A program made the translations under genes and the position numbers. 64,000 nucleotides of DNA, from the NCBI RefSeq assembly GCF_003703975.1, contig NZ_QTJY01000010.1, positions 1-64,000 on the forward strand, in the 5' to 3' direction. Positions 7,177 through 17,311 of this stretch are shown here, one piece after another. The first letter of the stretch is position 1. Every line of letters begins with the position of its first letter. Under the pieces are notes generated by a model. The model was not told where the DNA came from and did no database searches. It worked only from the letters and a program-made list of their open reading frames with translations. Source of the stretch: Larkinella soli. GTDB taxonomy: Bacteria; Bacteroidota; Bacteroidia; Cytophagales; Spirosomataceae.

Positions 7177-8844
7177 TTACTGATCTGAAGCCGTAAAGAT
7201 GACGGCGGCATCCTTGTCCAGATCCTGAGGGCCGATCCAGACACCCCCTTTGAAATCGGGCAGGTTGCGGCTTTTGCCGGTCCAGATGTCCACCACCCGC
7301 ACCCGGTAGACCTTTTTCGGCGTCGACAGAGTCGGCACCCCCGACTGTACGTAGAGCAGATACTGACGGCGGTCGGGGTCGGTCAGGCAGAGGGTGCCGT
7401 GGTGGGTGAGGGTGTTGTTGGGCTGCATTCTCCACCACTCCAGCGACGTAAAGACGTCGTGCAGGATGCCGTAATACGTCAGCATAATCATCGTCGAGTC
7501 GCCCCGCCCGTTGATCCAGCCCCCGCCGGTATCGGGGCCGCTGCCGGTGCCCCGGTCGGCCCGCTCGCCGGTAGTCTGATAACCGCCCGCCATGCAGATC
7601 TCCCAGGCCAGGCGGGTGCGGTTTCTGGCATCGCGCCCCGGGGCCACGCGCTTGCCCAGCGGCCCGCAGCCCCATTCCGGATAATGGTCTTCGTAGCCGT
7701 ATTCCTCGTTGATCTGCGGCTTTACGACGCCCGTCTGCGCCTGCTTTTCCCGGTTCTGAAGCATGGCGTAATACCCTCCGCACTCATCCCAGTTCTGGAA
7801 CATGACGTAATCGACCCATTCGGAAGCCCGGAACGGAAAATCGCTGTGGCCGTGGATGGAAATCAGGTGTTTATAAGGGTCGATCTGCTTCAGGAATTTG
7901 CCCATCCGGTCGGCCCAGGCTTCGTTCCGGAAGAGGTGGTATTCATTCGTGACGTCCCACATGACGTTATCGTAGGCGGCAAACCGGTTGACGGCATAGC
8001 GGTAATACCGCTGTTCGTCCGGTCCGCCCATGTTCGTTTTTTTGAACGGGTCGGTGCCGTGATCGAGGCCGTCGACATAAAAGATCAGGGAGATCTGAAT
8101 GCCGCGGCTGCGGGCGTGGGCCAGCATCCGGTCAATGCGCTGCCAGTGTTCGACGTTGAAGCGGGTCACGTCGAAGCCGGGCGTATCGAGGCTGGCCGGG
8201 TCCCTCGCGACCCAGGGATTGAGTTTGAACGTAAACCCGGCGCTTTCCTTCACCATCGGCTCCGACCAGCGGGCGCCGTCGGGCTGCCGGCCGTTCATCG
8301 CCACCCGCATCCGGTTGATTTTCAGCCTCGCCAGCCGGTCGATGGCCTGGCGGATGGTGGCCTCGTCCTTCCAGCCCATGAGCCAGTAGGCGGTGGTGCT
8401 GTTCCAGAAATAATGCTTTTTCGTGCCTTCGTAAATGAAGTGGTTCGGGAACTCCGGATCGACCCGCAGTAGCCCGTTGCGGTCCTGTGCCACCGCCCGG
8501 AACGAACCCGCATACCGCAGCGGTTTGCCGCCCTGCCGGCCCGTTATCAAAAACAGGTAGGTGCCCGGCCGGCGGGGCATGAACCGGATGCGGAACAGGG
8601 AGCCGTCCTGCGCATCGCAGAAGCCTTCTACCCGCACGGTATCGCCCTCGGCCTGCGCAAAGGCGCCGGTCAGGGTCACGTCCGTAAACGGGTTGCCGGT
8701 TTTCATCGGCGGTAGTTTCAGGGTGATTTCGGCGATGTCATAGACCGCCACTTCGGGACGGCTGAGCGAAAAGACACCGCCGGGGTTGCGCTGGGCGAAC
8801 AGAGGACCCGCAGCCAACAGCAGCAGCGTCAGGATCGGTTTCAT
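7177..8844 (-). CDS. DUF5060-containing glycoside hydrolase (apiosidase-like TIM barrel)
   Basis: A 555-residue exported enzyme. The Met at 8844 gives a clean signal peptide (MKPILTLLLLAAGPLFAQ), whereas upstream codons to 8925 would bury it. Residues about 25-95 form a DUF5060 beta domain. Residues about 105-440 are a TIM barrel (NHFIYEGTKKHYFWNSTTAY, then LKINRMRVAMNGRQ). The likely acid/base Glu lies in WDVTNEYH and the nucleophile Glu in QINEEYGYE. A C-terminal beta domain (STPKKVYRVRVVDIWTG) resembles the collagen-binding-like module of DUF4038 enzymes. Substrate: a plant-type polysaccharide side chain is likely from family knowledge, but it cannot be fixed. It is not linked to the SusCD locus. 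Confidence 0.82.
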   Translation of the reverse strand: MKPILTLLLLAAGPLFAQRNPGGVFSLSRPEVAVYDIAEITLKLPPMKTGNPFTDVTLTGAFAQAEGDTVRVEGFCDAQDGSLFRIRFMPRRPGTYLFLITGRQGGKPLRYAGSFRAVAQDRNGLLRVDPEFPNHFIYEGTKKHYFWNSTTAYWLMGWKDEATIRQAIDRLARLKINRMRVAMNGRQPDGARWSEPMVKESAGFTFKLNPWVARDPASLDTPGFDVTRFNVEHWQRIDRMLAHARSRGIQISLIFYVDGLDHGTDPFKKTNMGGPDEQRYYRYAVNRFAAYDNVMWDVTNEYHLFRNEAWADRMGKFLKQIDPYKHLISIHGHSDFPFRASEWVDYVMFQNWDECGGYYAMLQNREKQAQTGVVKPQINEEYGYEDHYPEWGCGPLGKRVAPGRDARNRTRLAWEICMAGGYQTTGERADRGTGSGPDTGGGWINGRGDSTMIMLTYYGILHDVFTSLEWWRMQPNNTLTHHGTLCLTDPDRRQYLLYVQSGVPTLSTPKKVYRVRVVDIWTGKSRNLPDFKGGVWIGPQDLDKDAAVIFTASDQ

Positions 8845-8923
8845 GGATAGAGAGATGGGGAAAGGAATTGCCGGCGGCAAGATAAGGGAAATGTCGATGG
8901 GAAGAACGGTTCCGGCCGGATAC

Positions 8924-8956
8924 AAAAAAGCACCCGGTCAGGGTATGACCGGGTGC
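8924..8956 (-). terminator. Rho-independent terminator of nrdA
   Basis: An 11-bp stem (GCACCCGGTCA at 8930-8940 with 8946-8956) has a 5-base loop. Read leftward it is followed by six T (the A run at 8924-8929). It sits 28 bases after the nrdA stop. Confidence 0.88.
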
Positions 8957-8983
8957 GGGGTATTTTATCGGGATGCGCAGCGC

Positions 8984-11443
8984 TTACGAACCGCACGCTT
9001 CGCAGTCTTCCGGATTGTCGAGCGAGCACACCATGGCGGCATAGGCCGTTTCGGCGTCGCTGACCAACTGCGGATGGGCGGCTGCCCCTTCCTGCGCGTA
9101 TTTCTCGTAATTCAGCGGTTTTTCGGTGGTTTCGACCAGTACCGGCTCCAGCTGCACTTCGGCCTGTCTCTCGACCGTAAACTTGACGGCGTCGGCTGCG
9201 GCTTTCGTGCGGAGGTAATACATACCGGTTTTCAGACCGCGCTTCCAGGCGTGGAAGTGCATCGAGGTCAGCTTGCCGAAGTTCGGATCCTGAATGTGAA
9301 TGTTCAGCGACTGCGACTGGCAGATGTAGGCACCGCGGTCGGCGGCCATGTCGATCACGACTTTCTGCTTGATTTCCCAGACCGTCTTGTAGAGGTCCTT
9401 GATGTTCTGCGGCAGATTCGGAATATCCTGCACCGAGCCGTTGGCCGCGATGAGCATGTTCTTGGTCCGGTCGTTCCACATGTTAAGTTTGACGAGGTCC
9501 TTGAGCAGGTATTTGTTCACGACCACGAACTCACCCGACAGCACGCGACGCAGGTAGATGTTGGACGTAAACGGCTCGAAACACTCGTTGTTGCCCAGAA
9601 TCTGGCTCGTCGACGCGGTCGGCATAGGGGCCAGCAGCAGCGAGTTGCGAACGCCGTGCTGAACGACGTCCTTCCGCAGCGACTCCCAGTCCCAGCGGTT
9701 GGATTCGGGCTTGACGCCCCACATGTCGAACTGGAAGATGCCCTGCGAGATGGGTGAGCCTTTCCAGGTCTGGTAGGGGCCGTAGAGCTTCGCCTGTTCC
9801 ATCGAGGCCGTCATGGCACCGAAGTAGATGGTTTCGAAGATATCCTTGTTGAGCTGTTTTGCCTCTTCGGATTCGAACGGCATCCGCAGCATGATGAAGG
9901 CATCGGCCAGCCCCTGCACCCCGATCCCGATCGGGCGGTGGCGCATGTTGGACCGGCGGGCTTCCTCCACCGGATAATAGTTGATATCGATGATCTTGTT
10001 GAGGTTACGGGTCACGACCTTCGTAATCTCGTACAGTTTCTGGTGGTCGAAACGCAGGATGCCGTCCTGGCCTTTGACGATGAACTTCGGCAGGGCAATC
10101 GATGCCAGGTTACAGACGGCTACTTCGTCGGCCGAGGTGTACTCGATGATCTCCGTACAGAGGTTCGACGACTTGATGGTGCCGAGGTTTTTCTGGTTCG
10201 ACTTGCGGTTGGCCGCATCCTTGTAGAGCATATACGGGGTGCCGGTTTCGGTCTGCGATTCCAGAATTTCGTACCAGAGGTCCTGCGCCTTCACCTGCCG
10301 GCGGTAGCGGCCGTCGCGCTCGTATTCTTCATACAGCTTCTCGAAATCCTCGCCGTAGGTATCGGCCAGACCGGGGCACTCGTGGGGGCAGAACAGCGAC
10401 CAGACGTCGTTGTCTTCAACCCGCTTCATGAACAGGTCCGGCACCCAGAGGGCATAGAACAGGTCGCGGGCGCGGAGTTCTTCCTTCCCGTGGTTCTTCT
10501 TCAGCTGCAGGAACTCGAAAACGTCGGCATGCCAGGGTTCCAGATACACGGCGAAGGAGCCTTTGCGCTTTCCACCGCCCTGATCGACGTAGCGGGCCGT
10601 GTCGTTGAATACGCGCAGCATGGGAATGATCCCGTTCGAGGTGCCGTTGGTACCTTTGATGTAGGTGCCCGTGGCGCGGATGTTGTGAATGCTCAGACCG
10701 ATGCCGCCGGCCGACTGCGAAATCTTGGCGGTCTGCTTCAGCGTGTCGTAGATGCCCTCGATGGAGTCGTCCTTCATCGTCAGCAGGAAGCAGCTCGACA
10801 TCTGCGGCTTGGGCGTGCCGGCGTTGAAGAGCGTCGGGGTGGCGTGGGTGAACCACTTCTCCGACAGCAGGTTATACGTCTCGATGGCCGCGTCGATGTC
10901 GCCCATGTGAATCCCGACGGCCACGCGCATCAGCATATGCTGCGGGCGCTCGGCGATTTTGCCGTCGATCTTCAACAGATACGACTTTTCGAGCGTTTTA
11001 TAACCGAAATAATCATACCCGTAATCCCGGTCGTAGATGATCGTGGAATCGAGCAGGTTGGCGTTTTTACGAACCACATCGTATACTTCCTTCGAGATGA
11101 GGGCCGCATTTTCACCCGTTTTGGGGTCGATGTAGTTGTATAACCGCTTGATGGTACCGGAGAATGACTTGTTAGTTTCCTTGTGCAGGTTCGAGATGGC
11201 GATCCGGGCGGCCAGGATGGCGTAATCCGGGTGTTTGGTCGTCATCGAAGCTGCGGTTTCGGCGGCCAGGTTATCCAGTTCGGTGGTTTTCACCCCGTCG
11301 TAGATTCCGTTTACCACTTTCATCGACACTTCGATAGGCTGCACGTAGGCGGGGTCCAACCCGTAACATAATTTCTCGATCCGGGCGGTGATTTTGTCTA
11401 ACTTGACCGATTCCCTGCGGCCATCACGCTTGATTACGTACAT
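8984..11443 (-). CDS. nrdA: Ribonucleoside-diphosphate reductase large subunit, class Ia
   Basis: An 819-residue R1 subunit that reduces ribonucleoside diphosphates to deoxyribonucleotides. It has an N-terminal ATP cone (about 1-95; [18 protein letters not shown]), which would allow dATP inhibition. The catalytic residues are all present and numbered as in eukaryotic R1: Cys218 (MSSC), Asn427-Cys429-Glu431 (NLCTEI) and Cys444 (AVCNLAS). The C-terminal redox tail ends CEACGS (Cys814 and Cys817), which would be reduced by thioredoxin. It therefore belongs to the eukaryotic-like class Ia group, not to the E. coli branch. The partner radical subunit nrdB is not in the window, although it is often adjacent. 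The gene is monocistronic with its own terminator. Confidence 0.95.
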   Translation of the reverse strand: MYVIKRDGRRESVKLDKITARIEKLCYGLDPAYVQPIEVSMKVVNGIYDGVKTTELDNLAAETAASMTTKHPDYAILAARIAISNLHKETNKSFSGTIKRLYNYIDPKTGENAALISKEVYDVVRKNANLLDSTIIYDRDYGYDYFGYKTLEKSYLLKIDGKIAERPQHMLMRVAVGIHMGDIDAAIETYNLLSEKWFTHATPTLFNAGTPKPQMSSCFLLTMKDDSIEGIYDTLKQTAKISQSAGGIGLSIHNIRATGTYIKGTNGTSNGIIPMLRVFNDTARYVDQGGGKRKGSFAVYLEPWHADVFEFLQLKKNHGKEELRARDLFYALWVPDLFMKRVEDNDVWSLFCPHECPGLADTYGEDFEKLYEEYERDGRYRRQVKAQDLWYEILESQTETGTPYMLYKDAANRKSNQKNLGTIKSSNLCTEIIEYTSADEVAVCNLASIALPKFIVKGQDGILRFDHQKLYEITKVVTRNLNKIIDINYYPVEEARRSNMRHRPIGIGVQGLADAFIMLRMPFESEEAKQLNKDIFETIYFGAMTASMEQAKLYGPYQTWKGSPISQGIFQFDMWGVKPESNRWDWESLRKDVVQHGVRNSLLLAPMPTASTSQILGNNECFEPFTSNIYLRRVLSGEFVVVNKYLLKDLVKLNMWNDRTKNMLIAANGSVQDIPNLPQNIKDLYKTVWEIKQKVVIDMAADRGAYICQSQSLNIHIQDPNFGKLTSMHFHAWKRGLKTGMYYLRTKAAADAVKFTVERQAEVQLEPVLVETTEKPLNYEKYAQEGAAAHPQLVSDAETAYAAMVCSLDNPEDCEACGS

Positions 11444-11506
11444 AGTATGATTGAGGGATGTTTAGTATAGAAAGTTGATATATAATGTCGTTTTTTAATC
11501 ATTCCT

Positions 11507-11539
11507 TAAAGGTACTATGCAGGAATACAACAAAGCAAA
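11507..11539 (-). promoter_or_regulatory. Possible nrdA promoter
   Basis: Read on the minus strand: TTTG at 11536-11539, a 21-base spacer and TACCTTTA at 11507-11514, one base away from TAnnTTTG. It would give a leader of roughly 55-60 bases. Confidence 0.4.
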
Positions 11540-11832
11540 GCCGAACGTTCGTCCATACCCTGTCAACTTGGAATTATCAAAACTCATGGCTGTGTTAAGG
11601 AACTGTTAAGACCTTATCCAGAAATACTTATCAAAACCCTACCGGCAAAAAGGTCTAAGAAAGTTGATAGGAAGAATTTAGCCTGCGGTTCAACGCCACC
11701 TCTAAAACTCTGATTGTTACCGGTTTGTTACTCAAAATACGGAAAAATGGACAAAAAATCAACCCCGAATTCCGAAGTTTTTTCAGGGGCCTAATTCTTT
11801 TCGGGGATCCCGGACAAAAGCTATCGAATTGA

Positions 11833-11863
11833 TTGGAAAGCATTTGTAAACTCCTTACCTTTG
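11833..11863 (+). promoter_or_regulatory. Bacteroidota-type promoter of rpmE2
   Basis: TTG at 11833-11835, a 20-base spacer and a perfect TACCTTTG at 11856-11863, about 43 bases before the ATG. Confidence 0.7.
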
Positions 11864-11906
11864 CAGTCCTTAAATCTCCTGGAAACAGATTTATTGCTAT
11901 AGAATT

Positions 11907-12149
11907 ATGAAAAAAGGTATTCATCCGGAGTATAGAGACGTCGTTTTCTGGGACTTAACCAGCGATCACAAGTTTCTCACGCGCTCCACGGTACAAACGA
12001 AGGAAACCATCGACTTTGAAGGCAAGTCCTATCCGGTGGTGAAAGTGGAAGTTAGTTCAGAATCACACCCGTTCTACACCGGTAAGAACGTACTGGTCGA
12101 TACCACGGGTCGTGTGGACAAATTCCTCAAACGCTACGGAAAGAAATAA
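11907..12149 (+). CDS. rpmE2: 50S ribosomal protein L31, type B (zinc-independent)
   Basis: An 80-residue protein starting [17 protein letters not shown], with SHPFYTGK and [11 protein letters not shown] at the C-terminus, as in type B L31. The CxxC zinc-binding cysteines of the type A form are absent. L31 bridges the large and small ribosomal subunits. In bacteria that carry both types, the cysteine-free one replaces the other in zinc shortage. In Bacteroidota the type B form is often the only copy, so the gene need not be zinc-regulated. It is monocistronic with a strong promoter and terminator. Confidence 0.95.
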   Translation: MKKGIHPEYRDVVFWDLTSDHKFLTRSTVQTKETIDFEGKSYPVVKVEVSSESHPFYTGKNVLVDTTGRVDKFLKRYGKK

Positions 12150-12167
12150 CTTCCCGACGCTTCGTCA

Positions 12168-12202
12168 AAAAAGCCTGCTTCCGGAACGGAAGCAGGCTTT
12201 TT
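12168..12202 (+). terminator. Rho-independent terminator of rpmE2
   Basis: A 16-bp perfect stem at 12168-12183 and 12187-12202, with core AAGCCTGCTTCCG and a GAA loop. The A/T ends make it able to work in both directions. Confidence 0.9.
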
Positions 12203-12232
12203 CTTGTCCGGCCCTTCAGATACCGAACCACC

Positions 12233-12269
12233 AAAAAAACGCCCGCCGGGTTTTGGGTCCCGGCGGGCG
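12233..12269 (-). terminator. Rho-independent terminator of the SusC/SusD operon
   Basis: An 11-bp GC stem (CGCCCGCCGGG at 12240-12250 with 12259-12269) and an 8-base loop. Read leftward it is followed by seven T (the A run at 12233-12239). It sits just beyond the susD stop. Confidence 0.88.
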
Positions 12270-12291
12270 TCGCTGTCTGTCATCAACTCGT

Positions 12292-13809
12292 TTAGAAGCC
12301 GGGGTTCTGCGTCAGGTTCCGGTTGTTGTCGATCTCCCGTTTCGGGATCGGCAGCAGCAGGTGTTTCTCCTGGAACGTCTTGCCGTAGATGGTGGTGTGC
12401 CCGACGAAGTCATCCCAGCGTTTGGTGATGTCGTTGCGCACCTTCCGGGTCCGGATCATGTCGAACCACATCTTGTCTTCAAACGCCAGCTCGAAATACC
12501 GTTCCGCCCAGACGGCCTGCTCGAAGGCCTCCATCGTCGTGGCCGTCACGGGGGGCAGCAGCGCCCGCGCCCGGATGTCGTTCAGCGCCTTAACGGCCTG
12601 CGCGTTCGGCTTGCCCTCGGCCCGGTTCGAGGCCTCGGCATACATCAGCATGACGTCCGCCAGACGGTAGATCGTAAAGTTGAGGTTGGCCTTGGCGTCG
12701 TTGTCGACGGCCTGCTTGTCGAAATACTTATAGATATAGTAGCCGCCCAGTTCCAGCTTCTCCCGGCGCGGGTCGCCCAGCGGGTAATCCGACGGGTGGC
12801 CTTTGTAGAAGGTATAATAGAACTGCTTTTCCTGCGTGCGTTTGTCGCCTTTCTCATAGCTCTCGACAAACTCCTTGCGCGGAGTCAGCCCGCCGTACTC
12901 ATCCGAATAGGCTCCAATGCCACGGAGGGTCGGCAGGGTCACCGGCGTCATCCCGTTGTTGCGGATGTCCTTCTCGTGCTGCACCTGCAGGATGAACTCC
13001 TTCTGGTTGCGGTTGGCCGGGTTGATCATGTCCGTGTATTCCGTAAACAGCGAATAAACCCCGCTGTCGAGCAGCTCCTTCGAGCGCTTGGCCGACTCGG
13101 CATAGGCCTGGTTGCCGCCCCGCACCGGAAAACCGGCGTACGTCAGGTATACGTCGGCCAGGATGGACTTGATGGCACCCATCGAGATCCGTCCGGCGAC
13201 GTCGCGCCAGGGCAGGGTCGACTTCTCGGCTTCGAGCAGGTCCGGAATGATGATCTCGTCGTAAATCTCCTTCACCGGAGAGCGGGGCGTCTGCACATCG
13301 CCGAGTTCGGTGATGAGTCCCGTGATTTTAGGCACGTCGCCGAACATCCGCACCAGCTGGAAGTAATACAGCGCCCGCATGGTTTTGGCCTCCGCAATCA
13401 TGTTGGTTTTGGTGGCCGCCGGCAGGGTCGTGATCTCTCCGACCTTCTGAATGGCCAGGTTGGCCCGGGCAATGCCGGAATACATCCCCGACCACCAGTT
13501 GTCGATGTAGAAGGCGCGCGCGTCGTATTCGAGGTTGTAGAATTTGAACGCTTCGGTCTGGGAGTTACCGTCGGCTTTTCCGGTCAGAAACTCCAGCAGC
13601 GACGCGTTGTTGCCGCCCCAGCCGCCACCGCCGTTGTTCCAGGTGGTGATGTTGGAATAGGCACCGTCCACGAAGGCCCGGGCAATCTCCGGGCTGGAAA
13701 CCGGAGAGGAGGTCGTCAGCGAACCGGTGGGGTTCTCCTTCAGAAAGTCCTCGCAGGAAGTCAGCGTAAAACCGGCCGCTGCGACAAGACAGATGATATG
13801 TTTTTTCAT
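12292..13809 (-). CDS. RagB/SusD family nutrient-binding outer membrane lipoprotein
   Basis: A 505-residue surface lipoprotein. The Met at 13809 gives a signal peptide with lipobox TLTSC (Cys19). Codons upstream to 13839 would overlap into the SusC tail. The SusD N-terminal helical TPR-like region contains CEDFLKENPTGSL and ARANLAIQKVGEI. The C-terminal signature YRLADVMLMYAEASNRAEG, with ALNDIRARA, and a final FQEKHLLLPIPKREIDNN are textbook. SusD proteins form the lid of the SusC transporter and bind the glycan or other substrate. It lies 17 bases after the SusC gene. The ligand is unknown. Loss of the usual PUL enzymes nearby leaves peptides or host-derived glycans possible as well. Confidence 0.94.
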   Translation of the reverse strand: MKKHIICLVAAAGFTLTSCEDFLKENPTGSLTTSSPVSSPEIARAFVDGAYSNITTWNNGGGGWGGNNASLLEFLTGKADGNSQTEAFKFYNLEYDARAFYIDNWWSGMYSGIARANLAIQKVGEITTLPAATKTNMIAEAKTMRALYYFQLVRMFGDVPKITGLITELGDVQTPRSPVKEIYDEIIIPDLLEAEKSTLPWRDVAGRISMGAIKSILADVYLTYAGFPVRGGNQAYAESAKRSKELLDSGVYSLFTEYTDMINPANRNQKEFILQVQHEKDIRNNGMTPVTLPTLRGIGAYSDEYGGLTPRKEFVESYEKGDKRTQEKQFYYTFYKGHPSDYPLGDPRREKLELGGYYIYKYFDKQAVDNDAKANLNFTIYRLADVMLMYAEASNRAEGKPNAQAVKALNDIRARALLPPVTATTMEAFEQAVWAERYFELAFEDKMWFDMIRTRKVRNDITKRWDDFVGHTTIYGKTFQEKHLLLPIPKREIDNNRNLTQNPGF

Positions 13810-13825
13810 TGGAATCAGGTCGATT

Positions 13826-16800
13826 TTAGAACTGGACATTCAGACCCAGGCTGAACGTACGCGGTCTGGGATATTGGAAAAATTCGATGTTCTGAATCAG
13901 CTGACCGGCAAAACCCGTGATCGCTTCCGGATCGTAGCCGGAATACTTGTCGGACAGAAAGAAGTTCTGCGCACTGGCGTAAACGCGCAGTCGGGAGAAG
14001 TTCAGCTTGCCGATCTGGTTGGGCAGCGAATAGCCCAGCACGATGTTCTGCCCGCGGATGAACGAACCGTCTTCCACCCACCAGTCATCCATCGCCGTGT
14101 CGTAACCGGCGTTGTAGTGACGGATCTCGGCGATGTAGGTGTTCTGGTTCTCCGGGGTCCAGGCGTTCAGGACGCTCCGGGCGCTGCTGGCGATGGCCTG
14201 ACGGTCTTCGACGGAGTGCTTCGTGGCGTTGACGGTATTGACGCCCATCACGAACCGGATGTCGAACGACAGGTCGAACTTGCCGATCTGGAAGGTGTTG
14301 GCGATGTTCATGTTCCACTTCGGATACGCCCGGCCGATGATGGTCTCGTCCGAACCGTCGATCTTGCCGTCGTTGTTCAGATCAGCCCATTTGATGTCGC
14401 CCGGCAGCCGGTTGTACTTGGCGGCCAGGTCGGCTTCGGAGGTGCTGAAGGTACCCAGCCGTTTCCGGCCCCAGAACGTACCGATCGGCTGACCGACCCG
14501 CAGGATGTTGGTCTGGCCGAGGAACCACGGACCCGGGAAGATGTCGTCATTGTTGACGCCCAGCTTCAGAATCTTGTTCCGGTTGGTCGAGAAGGCCACA
14601 TTGGTCGTCCAGCTGAACCGGTTGCCCGATATGTTGCGGGAATTGATGCCGACCTCAAGCCCTTTGTTTTCGACGGAACCGATGTTCTGCGTCACCCCGC
14701 CCAAACCCGTCGACCAGGGGATGGGCGCGTCCAGCAGCAGGTCTTTGGTCACCTTATGGTAATAGTCGATGGTCAGGTCGATGCGGTTGTTGAGCAGCCC
14801 GATGTCGGCCCCTATGTCCAGCTGGTTGGTAAATTCCCAGCGCAGGTCAGGGTTACCGAACGAGCTTCGCCAGATCCCCGTTTGACGCTGTCCGCCCAGC
14901 AGCACGTCGCCGGTTCCGAGGAACTGCTGCGAACGATACTGACCGATCTCCTGGTTACCGGTTTTCCCGTAGCTGGCGCGCAGTTTCAGGTTCGACAGCC
15001 AGGTGGCCGACTTCAGGAACTCCTCCTGGCTCACGTTCCAGGCGATGGCGGCCGACGGGAAGAACGCATACTTATTGTTCTCACCGAACTTCGACGCCCC
15101 GTCGTAGCGGCCCGTAAACGTCACCAGATACTTGTCCCTGAAGTTGTAGTTCAGACGGGCGAAGTACGAGTTCAGCGTCCATTGCTGGTCCGACGAGCTG
15201 GGTTTCTGCAGAGTCGTACCGACGCCGAGGTTGTGATACCCCCAGAAGTCGTCGATAAAGTTCTGGGAAGCCGCAAAAAAGTTCTCCCAGGCCCGCTTCT
15301 GCCACGACAGACCCGCCAGTGCCGAGATCGTATGGTCGGTGTTGATGGTCTTGTTGTAGTTCAGGTAGTTTTCAAACTGCCAGTAGTACTCCTGATTGCT
15401 GTAGATATCGGCCGTCCCTTTCTGATCGGCCGAGAGGGCATTCAGATCACGGCCTGAATAAAAGTTGTTCTTCTCGAATTTCAGTTCATACCCGAAGTTC
15501 GAGCGCAGGGTCAGGTCCGGGCTGAAGGTGATCAGCGAATAAATCTGGCCGAGCATCTGCGACTTGGGGTTGATCCGCTGGCGCTGTTCGGCAATCCGGA
15601 CCGGGTTTTCACCCCCTTCCATACCGGGCCAGTCCTTGTTGCGGCCCCAGCTTCCGTCCGGATACCGGATCGGCAGAATCGGCAGCCCTTCCATGACCAT
15701 CCGCGGCACGTTCAGGCCGCCGGAAGCATCGTCCACCTCCCGCTGGTTGGTGCGGTTCAGGAAGATGCTGCCGCCCAGTTTGAGCCATTTCCGAACGTCG
15801 TTGTCCAGCGTAAATTTCGCCGAATACCGCTTGAACCAGGAATTCAGCATCAGACCGCCCTGGTCGGTATAACCGAGGGAGAGGCTGTAGGAGGTCTTTT
15901 CAGAACCGCCCCGCACGCCCAGTTCGTGGTTCTGCGCCCAGGCCGGCTTGTACACTTCGCGTTCCCAGTCGGTGTTGTACAGCGGCTTGCCGTTGGCATC
16001 GAACAGGTTCGGGAAGTTCTTCGGATCGTTGCGGACGTATTTTCCGTCGGCAAAACCCTGCGGATCGTACTTCTGCGCGTTGTCGAACGCCTTGTTGTAT
16101 ACGTTCATGAACTCCTCCGAACTCAGGGTTCCGAGCCGGCGGGCCGGCGTGATGTAGGAACCCCAGGTATCGTAGGAAACCTGCGTCTGGCCGGATTTGC
16201 CCCGTTTGGTCGTGATGATGATGACCCCGTTGGCGCCCCGCGCTCCATAGATGGCGGTAGCGGAAGCATCTTTCAGTACTTCCAGGGACTCGATGTCGTT
16301 CGGATTGATCAGGTTGGCGTTGGTCACCCCGATGATTCCGTCGACGACGTACAGCGGCTCCAGGCTGGAGTTGATCGAGCCGACGCCCCGAATCCGGACG
16401 CGCGGCTGGTAACCCGGTGCCGACGACATGATGGCCACGTCGACGCCCGGAATCCGGCCCTGCAGCGCCTGTCCGATGTTCGTGGCCTGGCGGTCGAGCA
16501 GCTTTTCGCCCTTGATCGCGCCGACCGAACCGGTCAGGTCACTCTTCCGGACCGTACCGTAACCGATCACGACGACTTCGTCCAGGCTGCGGTTGTCCGT
16601 CTCCATGGTCACTTCGATCGTGCTGCGGTTGCCGACGGCCACTTCCTGCTTCAGAAAACCGATCGAGCTGAATACCAGGGTGGCATTGCCGTCGGTCACG
16701 TCCAGCTGGAACGCCCCGCTGGCGTCGGTATTGGAGCCGCGGCTGGTTCCTTTTTCCACCACGTTGACGCCCGGAATACCGGTTCCGCTGGCTTCTTTTA

Positions 16801-17260
16801 CCACGCCCCGGACCCGGAACACCACGGCTTTGGCCTCTTTCACCTCCGCCGGAGCCTCGCCCGATACGGTGGCCTCCGGAGCGCCCGCAGCCGAAGTTTC
16901 GGTTCCGGAAAGGACGATCTGATTGTCGATCAGCTCATAAGTGATTCCCAGCGGTTTCAGCAGCTTTTCGAGAACATCGGCCAGACGGCCGCCGTTCGTG
17001 TGGAAGCTGACGCGCTGGTCCTGAATGATGCGGCTGCTGTAGACGAATTTGATATTGGTTTTGCGTTCGAGCTGCAGCAGCGCTTCCCGCAACGTCACGT
17101 TCTCAACCTTCAGAGCGACTTTCCGGCTGAGTTCATCTTGTCTGATCGGTTTTTCTGCAAACGAGGCAGATGCCAATACGGTCACCAGAAGCAGTTGGCT
17201 CACGGTTTGCCGAAAGGCCCTGGCGATACCACCGGGTGGGGGGTAAAGTTGATTGCTCAT
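13826..17260 (-). CDS. SusC/RagA TonB-linked outer membrane transporter with STN signalling domain
   Basis: A 1144-residue outer membrane protein. Signal peptide (about 1-35), then an STN domain (about 50-115; VTLREALLQLERKTNIKFVY), a carboxypeptidase-regulatory-like domain (about 155-230; GVVKEASGTGIPGVNVVEKG), the TonB plug (YGTVRKSDLTGSVGAIKGEK, DASATAIYGARGANGVIII) and a 22-strand barrel ending in an aromatic-rich SLGLNVQF. The STN domain is the part that contacts FecR-type anti-sigma factors, and the neighbouring FecR and ECF sigma genes upstream complete a trans-envelope signalling circuit. It is followed by its SusD partner at 17 bases. TonB-dependent import of a large nutrient across the outer membrane is the established role. 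Confidence 0.95.
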   Translation of the reverse strand: MSNQLYPPPGGIARAFRQTVSQLLLVTVLASASFAEKPIRQDELSRKVALKVENVTLREALLQLERKTNIKFVYSSRIIQDQRVSFHTNGGRLADVLEKLLKPLGITYELIDNQIVLSGTETSAAGAPEATVSGEAPAEVKEAKAVVFRVRGVVKEASGTGIPGVNVVEKGTSRGSNTDASGAFQLDVTDGNATLVFSSIGFLKQEVAVGNRSTIEVTMETDNRSLDEVVVIGYGTVRKSDLTGSVGAIKGEKLLDRQATNIGQALQGRIPGVDVAIMSSAPGYQPRVRIRGVGSINSSLEPLYVVDGIIGVTNANLINPNDIESLEVLKDASATAIYGARGANGVIIITTKRGKSGQTQVSYDTWGSYITPARRLGTLSSEEFMNVYNKAFDNAQKYDPQGFADGKYVRNDPKNFPNLFDANGKPLYNTDWEREVYKPAWAQNHELGVRGGSEKTSYSLSLGYTDQGGLMLNSWFKRYSAKFTLDNDVRKWLKLGGSIFLNRTNQREVDDASGGLNVPRMVMEGLPILPIRYPDGSWGRNKDWPGMEGGENPVRIAEQRQRINPKSQMLGQIYSLITFSPDLTLRSNFGYELKFEKNNFYSGRDLNALSADQKGTADIYSNQEYYWQFENYLNYNKTINTDHTISALAGLSWQKRAWENFFAASQNFIDDFWGYHNLGVGTTLQKPSSSDQQWTLNSYFARLNYNFRDKYLVTFTGRYDGASKFGENNKYAFFPSAAIAWNVSQEEFLKSATWLSNLKLRASYGKTGNQEIGQYRSQQFLGTGDVLLGGQRQTGIWRSSFGNPDLRWEFTNQLDIGADIGLLNNRIDLTIDYYHKVTKDLLLDAPIPWSTGLGGVTQNIGSVENKGLEVGINSRNISGNRFSWTTNVAFSTNRNKILKLGVNNDDIFPGPWFLGQTNILRVGQPIGTFWGRKRLGTFSTSEADLAAKYNRLPGDIKWADLNNDGKIDGSDETIIGRAYPKWNMNIANTFQIGKFDLSFDIRFVMGVNTVNATKHSVEDRQAIASSARSVLNAWTPENQNTYIAEIRHYNAGYDTAMDDWWVEDGSFIRGQNIVLGYSLPNQIGKLNFSRLRVYASAQNFFLSDKYSGYDPEAITGFAGQLIQNIEFFQYPRPRTFSLGLNVQF

Positions 17261-17311
17261 AGCATTTGGTAGTGAAAACAGGGTTTGTAAAACAGGTTCT
17301 GAAAAAGATGG

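Larger units (their letters stand above)
11444..11906. other. Divergent intergenic region between nrdA and rpmE2
   Basis: About 460 A+T-rich bases hold the nrdA and L31 promoters. The word GAAAGTTGATA occurs near 11470 and again near 11660, and TTATCAAAAC occurs near 11574 and 11630. These could be regulator sites. A leftward open frame of 89 codons (11655-11924) overlaps the L31 start and promoter and resembles nothing, so it is not called. Confidence 0.4.

Noticed and set aside
9938-11143. A 401-codon rightward open frame opposite nrdA
   Set aside because: It lies fully antisense to a well-supported nrdA, shows no family motif and is typical of the stop-poor complementary frames of GC-rich genes.
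11470-11500. A possible NrdR box (TTGATATATAAT) before nrdA
   Set aside because: It lacks the ACAC/GTGT ends and the tandem arrangement of NrdR boxes, so the resemblance is only A+T richness.
11655-11924. An 89-codon leftward open frame between nrdA and rpmE2
   Set aside because: It overlaps the L31 promoter and start codon and resembles nothing.
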